Shown here: positions 1 to 5,276 of the stretch, piece after piece | Numbering within the stretch: the stretch's first letter is position 1 | Layout: the number at the start of each line of letters is the position of its first letter | Notes under the pieces: model-generated | What the model was told of the DNA's origin: nothing | Databases searched by the model: none | Seen by the model: only the letters and a program-made list of their open reading frames with translations | Source: Dehalococcoidales bacterium | Lineage (GTDB): Bacteria; Chloroflexota; Dehalococcoidia; Dehalococcoidales; UBA5627 | Reading direction: 5' to 3' | Length of the DNA: 7,697 nt | Assembly (NCBI GenBank): GCA_012719115.1 | Contig: JAAYAZ010000010.1 | Coordinates: 1 to 7,697, forward strand | Position numbers and translations under genes: made by a program

Positions 1-104
1 CGCGTTTTCTTTTTCCTAGTGGTTGATGGTATATCCCATCGGGAGAAATGGGAATAGTAACTGATATTTATATTACTTGGGATGGCGAGTGGAACTAATT
101 CCCT

Positions 105-470
105 CTACCCAGTGCGAGTCTGAATTGGGGTTTTGTTCCCTTCCTTATCCACAGCCACAAAGGTAATCCTGGTTTCGAAGAGCACTTCGTCCACGTTAGC
201 ATTTTCCCGCGTGCCGAAGGTGCGTACGTTGTACTGTACCGAGGTTCTGCCGAGGTAGTTTAAGGTAATCTCAAAGCGCATTATTTCACCCAGCGCTACC
301 GCCTTTCTGAATACGACGTTGTCGAGAGCAATCGTTAGAAAATTGTTGCCGGGGAATTCCTGACTGGCAGTGATGTAGGCAAACTCGTCTATCCACTTTA
401 AGGTGTTGCCGCCGAACAGTTTACCCTGATGGTTTAAGTGTTCCGGGAGAATCAGCTTGTAATACTCCAT
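105..470 (-). CDS. Acyl-CoA thioesterase, hotdog fold (YciA/BACH-like)
   Basis: This is a single-domain hotdog protein of 121 residues, expected to hydrolyse acyl-CoA thioesters in the cytoplasm as an oligomer. The N-terminal segment 'HLNHQGKLFGGNTLKWIDE' (residues 11-29) matches the YciA/acyl-CoA hydrolase signature. It has the Gly-Gly turn before the long hotdog helix and an acidic residue (D28, the probable catalytic Asp) in that helix. The later strands 'MRFEITLNYLGRTSVQYNV' and 'VLFETRITFVAVDKEG' fit the rest of the fold. I chose the ATG at 470. An in-frame TTG at 494 would add eight residues that do not belong to the conserved domain. Neither start has a convincing Shine-Dalgarno. The gene is divergent from the AhpD-like gene and has no clear partner, so the substrate chain length is unknown. 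A TTGAAA-like -35 on the minus strand (544-549) lacks a good -10. Family call is fairly sure; substrate is not. Confidence 0.85.
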   Translation of the reverse strand: MEYYKLILPEHLNHQGKLFGGNTLKWIDEFAYITASQEFPGNNFLTIALDNVVFRKAVALGEIMRFEITLNYLGRTSVQYNVRTFGTRENANVDEVLFETRITFVAVDKEGNKTPIQTRTG

Positions 471-524
471 AAGCAATGCTAGCACAAAGTACAACAGTAA
501 GTCCAGTTAATCGTGACTGATATT

Positions 525-578
525 TATCCTTTATTAATGGTATTTTCAATCTTATCCGCTATATTTAATAAAAGGATA
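525..578. repeat. AT-rich imperfect inverted repeat in the divergent intergenic region
   Basis: TATCCTTTATTAA (525-537) is the reverse complement of TTAATAAAAGGATA (565-578) except for one extra A. The loop is 27 bases. It lies between the divergent thioesterase and AhpD-like genes. Neither strand has a T-run after the second arm, so it is not a standard terminator. It could be an operator, a cruciform, or a chance AT-rich match. Confidence 0.45.
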
Positions 579-634
579 CCCCTAAAAATCTCGATAAGAA
601 GGGAGAAAATATACCTCAACCCTATTGATTGATA

Positions 635-643
635 TGTTATAAT
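635..643 (+). promoter_or_regulatory. Extended -10 promoter for the AhpD-like gene
   Basis: A perfect TATAAT (638-643) is preceded by TG at the extended -10 position (TGtTATAAT). The best -35 at 17-base spacing (615-620, CTCAAC) is poor, which fits an extended -10 promoter. The inferred start near 650 would give a leader of about 40 bases. A weak GAAGG Shine-Dalgarno lies upstream of the ATG at 692. Confidence 0.55.
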
Positions 644-691
644 TACAGAAAGTAATAAATTACCATTACTTTGTCCTGAAGGCAATAAATT

Positions 692-1171
692 ATGAAGTTC
701 AAAAAGAGGACATATAAAAATCCGGCAGAATTCTTTAAGGATTTCTGGTATTTAACAAAAAGCGGCGGAAGAATCAGCAAAACTATGAAAAGCGGTATAA
801 TTCCGCACCGGTTCAGGGAAAGGCTAATGCTGGCTGTTACGGCAGTCAACGGTTGCAAATACTGCTCCTATGCTCACGCAAAACAAGCGCTTAAAACGGG
901 ATTGTCGCAAGAAGAAGTCGATTTATTGCTTTCCGGCAGTATTGCCAACTGCCCGGAAGATGAACGTATCGCCTTGATTTATGCACAGTACTGGGCTGAA
1001 TCCAACGCCAAACCCGACAGCGATGCGGTTAATAAAGTAAAGGAATTCTATGGGGAAGAAAAAGCGGAAGCTATCGAATTGATTCTGAGAATGATACGAA
1101 TGGGCAATCTATCAGGCAACACCTGGGATTACTTCTTATACCGTATATCTTTCGGGAAACTGGGTGTATAA
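692..1171 (+). CDS. AhpD-like / carboxymuconolactone decarboxylase family protein
   Basis: The product is 159 residues, mostly helical, and soluble. Residues 53-64 read 'NGCKYCSYAHAK', giving the C55-x-x-C58-x3-H62 motif of the AhpD-like branch of the carboxymuconolactone decarboxylase (CMD) fold. In AhpD the two cysteines form a redox-active pair and the histidine helps activate them. Enzymes of the family without the cysteines act as decarboxylases instead, so the CxxC argues for a thiol-redox or peroxide-related role. About 45 residues precede the motif, and the later helices ('EDERIALIYAQYWAE', 'KAEAIELILRMIRMGNLSGNTWDYFL') also fit the family. A further cysteine is C87. No peroxiredoxin or AhpC gene is adjacent, so the partner is unknown. 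The gene is preceded by an extended -10 promoter and is probably monocistronic. Family is secure; function is inferred. Confidence 0.88.
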   Translation: MKFKKRTYKNPAEFFKDFWYLTKSGGRISKTMKSGIIPHRFRERLMLAVTAVNGCKYCSYAHAKQALKTGLSQEEVDLLLSGSIANCPEDERIALIYAQYWAESNAKPDSDAVNKVKEFYGEEKAEAIELILRMIRMGNLSGNTWDYFLYRISFGKLGV

Positions 1172-1210
1172 GTTTTATAATATCTGTCGGCGCATCGGTC
1201 CCAAAACTTA
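1169..1210. repeat. Perfect 8-bp inverted repeat at the 3' end of the AhpD-like gene
   Basis: TAAGTTTT (1169-1176), which includes the stop codon, pairs with AAAACTTA (1203-1210) across 26 bases. The stem is AT-rich and no T-run follows, so it is a poor intrinsic terminator. It could still act as a weak 3'-end structure for this transcript. Confidence 0.3.
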
Positions 1211-1259
1211 CAACGGTCGTTCACTGTTTTAGTATAAACCATCGATATTAAGTTTTAAT

Positions 1260-1287
1260 TTGTCGTAACAGCAGTATCTGCTATAAT
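1260..1287 (+). promoter_or_regulatory. Sigma-70-type promoter for the DUF456 gene
   Basis: TTGTCG (1260-1265) and a perfect TATAAT (1282-1287) are separated by 16 bases, with TG at the extended -10 position (1279-1280). The inferred transcription start near 1294 leaves a leader of about 35 bases, which includes AAAGGA (1314-1319) nine bases before the GTG start. Confidence 0.6.
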
Positions 1288-1328
1288 GGCGATATTGATT
1301 AGTTAAAGAGCGGAAAGGACAAAAACAA

Positions 1329-1808
1329 GTGGAAGTAGTATTCGCAATTATCTGCGCAGTTCTTATTCTAATAGGTTTAGTAGGTGTAATCATGCCCTAT
1401 CTGCCGGGTGTTCCGGTAGCCTGGTTGGGGCTTTTTATTTATGCCATCGGTACCGATTGGGAACGGCTTTCGGTAACTACCATAGTTGTCTTTGGCGCGA
1501 TTACGGTTTTGGCTCTTTTAGTGGATTTCATAGCGCCGCTTCTGGGTGCAAAAAAATATAAAGCCAGCAAATGGGGCATTATCGGAGCTTCAATAGGTCT
1601 GTTTTTAGGTATCATTATCTTTCAAATTTGGGGTATCATACTGGGACCGCTGCTGGGAGCACTTATCGGAGAGTTAATCGCCGGTAAATCAACCGACATT
1701 GCTTTCAAATCTGCGCTGGGAACTTTTATCGGTTTTATTTTCGGCACCTTGATGAAGTTAGTGTTAGTTCTGGTGATGGCAGGATTTTTCATCGTTTCGC
1801 TGTTTTAG
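1329..1808 (+). CDS. DUF456 family integral membrane protein
   Basis: The protein is 159 residues and almost entirely hydrophobic, with several predicted membrane spans (about 3-22, 28-41, 49-72, 82-104, 104-118 and 128-157). Two features point to DUF456. One is the first-span motif 'GVIMPYLPGVPVAWLGL' (19-35), with its Pro/Gly-rich turn. The other is the pair of glycine-rich repeated segments, 'KWGIIGASIGLFLG' and 'GPLLGALIGELIAGK', separated from the first half by the basic loop 'GAKKYKASK' (73-81). The family has no established biochemical role, and nothing beside it suggests one. The start is GTG, supported by AAAGGA nine bases upstream. The gene has its own promoter, so it is probably a single-gene unit converging on the unrecognised minus-strand gene. 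No clean terminator follows it. Confidence 0.85.
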   Translation: MEVVFAIICAVLILIGLVGVIMPYLPGVPVAWLGLFIYAIGTDWERLSVTTIVVFGAITVLALLVDFIAPLLGAKKYKASKWGIIGASIGLFLGIIIFQIWGIILGPLLGALIGELIAGKSTDIAFKSALGTFIGFIFGTLMKLVLVLVMAGFFIVSLF

Positions 1809-1851
1809 ACGTATCTTTATACTTCGGCAGCTTCAGGGAAAACGGGTTATT

Positions 1852-1896
1852 TTGCCATTGTGAGTCCATTCCCAAAATAAGGTAAGGCAATCTCTA
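1852..1896 (+). repeat. Degenerate interspersed palindromic repeat, unit A
   Basis: The unit begins TTGCCATTGTGAG (1852-1864) and ends AAGGCAATCTC near 1885-1894. This resembles the widespread 'GTCATTGCGAG ... GAAGCAATCTC' intergenic repeat with several substitutions. TTGCC (1852-1856) and GGCAA (1886-1890) are its inverted ends. The orientation is opposite to unit B. Assignment to a known repeat class is from memory of such elements, not from a search. Confidence 0.5.
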
Positions 1897-2060
1897 CCGG
1901 ATATGGCAAGACCGATTCCTCCACTTTGGAAAAGGGGAGTCAGAGGGGATTTAATACGATTATCATCTGGTTCACCGGTAATACGTGGTAAGGTTTATTA
2001 GTCGGCAATGAGAGAACTTTGGGAAGTGAATTGCAGACGGGGTAATTAACTTGTATAGAA

Positions 2061-2100
2061 GGGATTGCTTCGCCGCGATAAATCGGGGCTCGCAAAGACC
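2061..2100 (-). repeat. Degenerate interspersed palindromic repeat, unit B
   Basis: The plus strand reads GGGATTGCTTCG ... GGGGCTCGCAAAGACC. On the minus strand this is GGTCTTTGCGAG ... CGAAGCAATCCC, the same repeat type as unit A in inverted orientation. Internal pairing includes TTGC (2065-2068) with GCAA (2092-2095), and CGAT (2076-2079) with ATCG (2082-2085). The two units enclose about 165 bases that contain nothing recognisable. Confidence 0.55.
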
Positions 2101-2162
2101 AAATAGAAATATCATGCTGAATCCGGATTGCCCTACTATTGTCCGAGATATTATCAATCAAC

Positions 2163-2195
2163 AAATAAAAAGCCGGGATATAGCTACCCCGACTT
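2163..2195 (-). terminator. Intrinsic terminator of the unrecognised minus-strand gene
   Basis: Read on the minus strand, AAGTCGGG (2195-2188) pairs with CCCGGCTT (2177-2170) with one G-T wobble and a 10-base loop, and is followed by a T-rich tract (TTTTTATTT). It lies about 30 bases past the stop at 2224. A second small hairpin (ACCG/CGGT, 2202-2214) lies between it and the stop. Confidence 0.75.
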
Positions 2196-2223
2196 AAAAT
2201 AACCGACTGCCGGTCGTTAAGAC

Positions 2224-2601
2224 TTAAGATTTTTTGGATGCGGACGGAGTCTCATCCGGTGTTTCCTTTGCGGGCGAAGCCTCTTCCTCTTCATCTCCCT
2301 GCCTCGTCACTTCGCTCATCAAATAAGCATACACATAAACGACGTTACGCCCCGTATCATCGTTGGAGCCTGCTTTGCATCCCAGCTCAACCAGCGCTTC
2401 CTTTACCGCATTTGCGGCAACAGGCGTATAACAGAGGCGCACCATCCACCAGTACCCTTTAAGCGGAACCTTATGCTCCTTGAATATCGTAGTTTTCCAA
2501 TCGGAAGTGGTATCTACATACCACGTTTCATATTTACCGCTCTGTTTTTCAATGTGAGCAACTATATCATCATATGCTGACTGTACATCCTGGCGATCCA
2601 T
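2224..2601 (-). CDS. Unrecognised 125-residue protein with an acidic tail
   Basis: I do not recognise this family. Expression signals are unusually good: a near-consensus promoter, a GGGAGGT ribosome binding site eight bases (TATG overlap region) before the ATG, and an intrinsic terminator behind it. The protein is soluble with no signal peptide or membrane span. Residues 1-102 look like a compact alpha/beta domain. They have an N-terminal helix, aromatic-rich strands ('YETWYVDT', 'GYWWMVRLCYTP'), a helix 'VAANAVKEALVELGC', and a strand 'RNVVYVYAYL'. Residues 103-125 form a low-complexity tail rich in Glu, Pro, Ser and Lys. It has two cysteines (about 57 and 75) but no CxxC or metal-binding pattern. 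Neighbours give no functional hint, since one side is convergent and the other divergent. It is likely a real, lineage-restricted gene. Confidence 0.75.
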   Translation of the reverse strand: MDRQDVQSAYDDIVAHIEKQSGKYETWYVDTTSDWKTTIFKEHKVPLKGYWWMVRLCYTPVAANAVKEALVELGCKAGSNDDTGRNVVYVYAYLMSEVTRQGDEEEEASPAKETPDETPSASKKS

Positions 2602-2608
2602 TGCACAT

Positions 2609-2615
2609 ACCTCCC
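2609..2615 (-). promoter_or_regulatory. Strong Shine-Dalgarno of the unrecognised minus-strand gene
   Basis: The minus strand reads GGGAGGT at 2615-2609, followed by ATGTGCA and then the ATG at 2601. This is a near-perfect anti-16S match at normal spacing. It fixes the start codon and is the best ribosome binding site in the window. Confidence 0.8.
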
Positions 2616-2632
2616 GTTAATATTGCTTTATG

Positions 2633-2661
2633 ATTATACTACATTATATGGATTGTGTTAA
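2633..2661 (-). promoter_or_regulatory. Near-consensus sigma-70 promoter for the minus-strand gene
   Basis: On the minus strand, TTAACA (2661-2656) is followed after exactly 17 bases by a perfect TATAAT (2638-2633). Transcription should start near 2626 and give a leader of about 25 bases. The -35 abuts the outer arm of the palindromic repeat at 2662-2721. Confidence 0.75.
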
Positions 2662-2721
2662 AAATCCCCGTTATATGTCATTCTTCTCCCCGACCGGTCG
2701 GGATGAAGAATCCGGGGGTTT
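2662..2721. repeat. Nested palindromic repeat unit, type 'GTCATTCT...GAAGAATC' (unit C)
   Basis: The core is the perfect 14-base palindrome CCCGACCGGTCGGG (2689-2702). It is flanked by a two-base mismatch on each side, then by a 7-bp stem ATTCTTC (2680-2686) / GAAGAAT (2705-2711). Outside this, AAATCCCCG (2662-2670) pairs with CGGGGGTTT (2713-2721) with one G-T wobble. The sequence GTCATTCT ... GAAGAATCCGG resembles a common intergenic repeat class related to units A and B. On the minus strand the hairpin is followed by ATTTTTAACA, so it could also stop stray minus-strand transcription before the adjacent promoter. Confidence 0.7.
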
Positions 2722-2858
2722 GGTGAGAAGCAGGCATAAGGATACTGCGGCAACAGAGAGGAACTTCATCAGGATATGCATTATAAGCTTCATTTAGACT
2801 GTTTAATATATAGAAAAAAGAACATTTTTTGTAGCAAAGATAGCCATTGATAAATATG
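2722..2858. other. Intergenic stretch with no recognised feature
   Basis: I see no gene here. A short AAAAAAG / TTTTTT pairing around 2815-2831 is AT-only and probably incidental. A 24-codon GTG frame from about 2723 has no ribosome binding site or protein-like composition. Confidence 0.6.
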
Positions 2859-2875
2859 TGTCAATTGACTTGACA
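2859..2875. promoter_or_regulatory. Operator-like inverted repeat over the operon -35 region
   Basis: TGTCAA (2859-2864) and TTGACA (2870-2875) form a perfect inverted repeat with a five-base spacer. Inside it, GTCAATTGAC (2860-2869) is itself a perfect 10-base palindrome. Both overlap the inferred -35 of the UDG-RNase J-FtsK promoter, where a repressor would block RNA polymerase. No matching regulator is encoded in the window. Confidence 0.45.
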
Positions 2876-2893
2876 TATTACCCGTGTTATCAT
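2865..2893 (+). promoter_or_regulatory. Sigma-70-type promoter of the UDG-RNase J-FtsK operon
   Basis: TTGACT (2865-2870) is followed after 17 bases by TATCAT (2888-2893), with TG at the extended -10 position (2885-2886). Each hexamer differs from consensus at one base. A perfect TTGACA five bases further on (2870-2875) has no good -10 at standard spacing (TTACAA at 17). The start is expected near 2900, about 40 bases before the ATG at 2940. Confidence 0.6.
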
Positions 2894-2939
2894 TACAAAA
2901 AGATAGGATTCAAACTTTAACTTCTTGATACAGGGAAAA

Positions 2940-3563
2940 ATGTCAGCGCTTAGCGAGCTTTATGAAAATATTAGGTGCTGTGAGAAATGTGAAATCGCCC
3001 GGTCACGAATTAAGTCCGTTCCGGGTGAAGGCGCAGAAGACGCTGAAATAATGTTTATTGGGGAAGCCCCCGGCTTTTATGAAGACCGGCAGGGGCGCCC
3101 TTTCGTCGGCTCGGCAGGTAAATTTCTGGATGAACTTCTGGCTTCAATTAACCTCAGCCGCGAGCAGGTCTATATTGCCAATGTCATCAAATGCCGTCCT
3201 CCGGCTAACCGTGACCCGTTACCGCAGGAAATTCTTAACTGTCGTCCGTGGCTGGATAAGCAGATTGAGATTATACGCCCTAAAGCGATCGTCACACTCG
3301 GTCGTTATTCCATGGCTATGTTCTTTCCGCAAAAGACTATCGGCAAAATCCACGGTACTGCCGAAAACCGTGACGGCATACTCTATGTCGCCATGTACCA
3401 TCCGGCAGCAGCTTTACATCAGGGTAACTTAAAAGAAGTCATCAAAGCCGATTTTCTTAAACTCCCCGGATATATTTCCGGCAACAGCAAATCCACCCCG
3501 ACCAAAGAAGAAAAAAAGGAATCCGACACAATCGCAAAACAGTTAAATATGTTCGAGGTTTAA
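2940..3563 (+). CDS. Family 4 uracil-DNA glycosylase (Fe-S type)
   Basis: The enzyme removes uracil from DNA to start base excision repair. It has 207 residues from ATG 2940. Motif 1 'GEAPGFYED' (41-49) and the C-terminal active-site loop 'HPAAAL' (154-159) are the family signature. The four cysteines C14, C17, C85 (in 'NVIKCRPPANRDP') and C101 ('NCRPW') have the spacing of the 4Fe-4S ligands known from thermophilic family 4 enzymes. The catalytic domain ends near residue 178. A polar Ser/Lys/Glu linker follows, then 'QLNMF' (201-205), which resembles a beta-clamp-binding pentapeptide. An in-frame TTG at 2925 has no ribosome binding site at proper spacing. ATG 2940 has AGGGA at 2932-2936, though only three bases away, so the start is likely but not certain. 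It is the first gene of the operon. Older annotations call such proteins 'phage SPO1 DNA polymerase-related'. Confidence 0.93.
   Translation: MSALSELYENIRCCEKCEIARSRIKSVPGEGAEDAEIMFIGEAPGFYEDRQGRPFVGSAGKFLDELLASINLSREQVYIANVIKCRPPANRDPLPQEILNCRPWLDKQIEIIRPKAIVTLGRYSMAMFFPQKTIGKIHGTAENRDGILYVAMYHPAAALHQGNLKEVIKADFLKLPGYISGNSKSTPTKEEKKESDTIAKQLNMFEV
3555..3559 (+). promoter_or_regulatory. RNase J ribosome binding site inside the UDG gene
   Basis: GAGGT lies in the last two sense codons (Glu-Val) of the UDG gene, seven bases before the GTG at 3567. Only three bases separate the UDG stop from that GTG. This supports the GTG start and suggests translational coupling of the two genes. Confidence 0.7.
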
Positions 3564-3566
3564 ATA

Positions 3567-5240
3567 GTGAGAAAAAATAACAAAAAAACAGGAAAATTAA
3601 GAATTATCCCCCTCGGAGGGTTAGGCGAAATAGGTAAAAATATGACTGTCCTCGAGTACGGGGGCGAGATTATTATTATAGATGCAGGACTGATGTTTCC
3701 GGAACAGGATATGCTCGGCATCGATATGGTAATTCCGGATATCAGTTACCTATTGGAAAATAAAGAAAAAATCAAGGCAATTTTTATAACCCATGCCCAC
3801 GAAGACCATGTCGGGGCTCTGCCCTATATACTGCCGCAGTTGAACGTGCCTCTCTACTGCACAAAACTGGCAAAAGGGCTGATTTCAGGCAAGTTAAAAG
3901 AGAGAAAAGCTTTAGCCGGAGCGGAGTTGAATGTAATAACCTTCGGCGAGCAAATCAACCTGGGCAAGTTCAGAGTGGAATTCTTCCCGGTCTGCCACAG
4001 CATACCGGATGCTGCCGGATTGATTATACAGACACCCATCGGAACTGTGGTGCATACCGGCGACTTCAAGCTCGACCATACCCCCATAACCGGTCCTAAG
4101 ACGGACCTTTCGAGGCTGGCACAGGCCGGCTCTCAGGGAGTTTTGTTGCTCTTTTCCGATTCTACTTACGCCGAAATACCCGGCTACACTCTTTCTGAAC
4201 AGGTTGTCGGCGAAGCGCTGGAAAACATCATTGCTCACGCAGAAGGAAGGGTTATCGTAACTACATTTGCTTCGCTGGTAACACGCGTACAGCAGGTTAT
4301 CGATGCTGCCGCTAAACACAATCGCAAGGTCTTTATTATCGGACGAAGTATGACTGACACGGTAAAAATTTCACTGGAGCTGGGCTATCTGAAAGCCCCG
4401 AACGGCGTTCTGGCTAAAATAGAAGAATTGCATAAACTCCCCAATGAAAAGGTGGTGATTATTACTACCGGCAGCCAGGGAGAGCCGACATCCGGATTGG
4501 TTAGAATCTCCAACCATGACCATCGGCAGGTAAGTATCATTAAGGGCGATACTGTTATTTATTCGGCTTCTCCCATCCCGGGGAACGAATCGCTGGTCAA
4601 CAAGACCGTCGACAACCTCTTCAAACAGGGAGCCAAAGTTTATTACGGAAGGATGGCGCAAACACACGTCCACGGCCATGCCAGCCAGGAAGAATTGAAA
4701 CTGATGTTAAATCTTGTAAAACCGCGCTTCTTTATTCCGGTTCACGGCGAATTTCGTCACCTTGCCTCTCATGCTAAACTTGCCGAAAGCGTCGGCATTC
4801 CGCAGGATAGAATTTTTACGCTGGAAGACGGTGATATACTGGAATTGACCACGCTTGGCGGTAAAAAAGCCGGCAAAGTCGAATCCGGAAATGTATATGT
4901 GGATGGACTTAGTGTGGGCGATGTCGGCGGTATTGTACTGCGCAACAGGCGTATGCTCTCACGCGACGGAATAGTGGTAATAGTAATCGCAGTCACAAAG
5001 AAGGATGACAAGCTGGTCGGTCGTCCCGATATAGTTACCAGGGGATTTATCGACATTAACGAATATAAAGATATGCTGGAAACAAGCAAGGATATCGTAA
5101 CAAAGATAATGAAACACGAAGGCGAGTTTTCTTCGGAAATCGGTTTCCCGGATAGCAGAATCAGGGCGGAACTGAATAAGTTTTACTTCGACCAGACAAA
5201 AAGACGCCCGATGATACTTCCGGTGATGGTTAAGGTATAA
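3567..5240 (+). CDS. rnj: Ribonuclease J
   Basis: This is a metallo-beta-lactamase/beta-CASP RNase acting in cytoplasmic mRNA decay and rRNA maturation, with 5'-to-3' exonuclease and endonuclease activity. Its 557 residues match the usual family length of about 555. The zinc-binding motif is 'THAHEDH' (H76, H78, D80, H81), with H144 ('PVCHSIPDA'), D166 ('HTGDFK') and H393 ('PVHGEFRHL') completing the site. These positions parallel H74/H76/D78/H79/H142/D164/H390 of B. subtilis RNase J1. The beta-CASP domain holds 'SDSTYAE', 'VTTFASLVTRVQQ' and 'TTGSQGEP'. The phosphate-binding 'HVHGHAS' precedes H393, and a C-terminal domain follows. No key residue is missing. The one small deviation is Ala in the usual HxHxDH spacer, where Gly is common. 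It sits between UDG and ftsK. RNase J also occurs near spoIIIE/ftsK genes in Firmicutes such as B. subtilis. Which paralogue (J1 or J2) it resembles cannot be told from the window. Confidence 0.96.
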   Translation: MRKNNKKTGKLRIIPLGGLGEIGKNMTVLEYGGEIIIIDAGLMFPEQDMLGIDMVIPDISYLLENKEKIKAIFITHAHEDHVGALPYILPQLNVPLYCTKLAKGLISGKLKERKALAGAELNVITFGEQINLGKFRVEFFPVCHSIPDAAGLIIQTPIGTVVHTGDFKLDHTPITGPKTDLSRLAQAGSQGVLLLFSDSTYAEIPGYTLSEQVVGEALENIIAHAEGRVIVTTFASLVTRVQQVIDAAAKHNRKVFIIGRSMTDTVKISLELGYLKAPNGVLAKIEELHKLPNEKVVIITTGSQGEPTSGLVRISNHDHRQVSIIKGDTVIYSASPIPGNESLVNKTVDNLFKQGAKVYYGRMAQTHVHGHASQEELKLMLNLVKPRFFIPVHGEFRHLASHAKLAESVGIPQDRIFTLEDGDILELTTLGGKKAGKVESGNVYVDGLSVGDVGGIVLRNRRMLSRDGIVVIVIAVTKKDDKLVGRPDIVTRGFIDINEYKDMLETSKDIVTKIMKHEGEFSSEIGFPDSRIRAELNKFYFDQTKRRPMILPVMVKV

Positions 5241-5276
5241 TATAGTTATAATATATTGCCGGGACGGTGAAGCATT

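Larger units (their letters stand above)
1809..2223. other. Convergent intergenic region without a supported gene
   Basis: These 415 bases hold two decayed repeat units and the terminator of the minus-strand gene. Short open frames on the minus strand (about 1940-2164) lack a ribosome binding site. Their composition is not protein-like, and they run through the repeat at 2061-2100, so I do not call them genes. An 8-bp AT-rich inverted repeat, TTATTTTG (1847-1854) / CAAAATAA (1873-1880), overlaps the first repeat unit. Confidence 0.7.

Noticed and set aside
17..64. CCCAT/ATGGG hairpin (36-53) downstream of the thioesterase gene as its terminator.
   Set aside because: The stem is only five base pairs, and no T-run follows on the minus strand. 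The T-rich stretch at 5-15 is on the wrong strand and side for it.
60..527. A 12-base direct repeat ACTGATATTTAT at 60-71 and 516-527 flanks the thioesterase gene, like an insertion footprint.
   Set aside because: In 7.7 kb of AT-moderate DNA one or two 12-base direct repeats are expected by chance. There are no inverted element ends next to them, and the enclosed gene has ordinary composition.
1940..2164. A minus-strand open frame of about 74 codons in the convergent gap.
   Set aside because: It has no ribosome binding site or promoter, runs through a repeat unit, overlaps an alternative frame of similar length, and its translation has no domain-like pattern.
2191..2234. A plus-strand terminator formed by CTTAA/TTAAG with an inner ACCG/CGGT stem, followed by TTTTTT at 2229-2234.
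   Set aside because: The two stems are interrupted by unequal unpaired bases and the T-run starts seven bases after the stem. It is also about 400 bases past the DUF456 gene and inside the coding end of the opposite gene.
2925..2939. A TTG start five codons upstream for the UDG gene.
   Set aside because: The nearest Shine-Dalgarno-like AGGA is about 16 bases away. The ATG at 2940 has AGGGA close by and gives the normal family N-terminus before the first Fe-S cysteines.
5236..5252. Two TATAAT boxes (5236-5241 and 5247-5252) between RNase J and ftsK as a separate ftsK promoter.
   Set aside because: No acceptable -35 lies at 16-18 bases upstream (TGATGG for the second box), and the sequence is simple AT-rich. 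An internal promoter cannot be excluded but is not supported.
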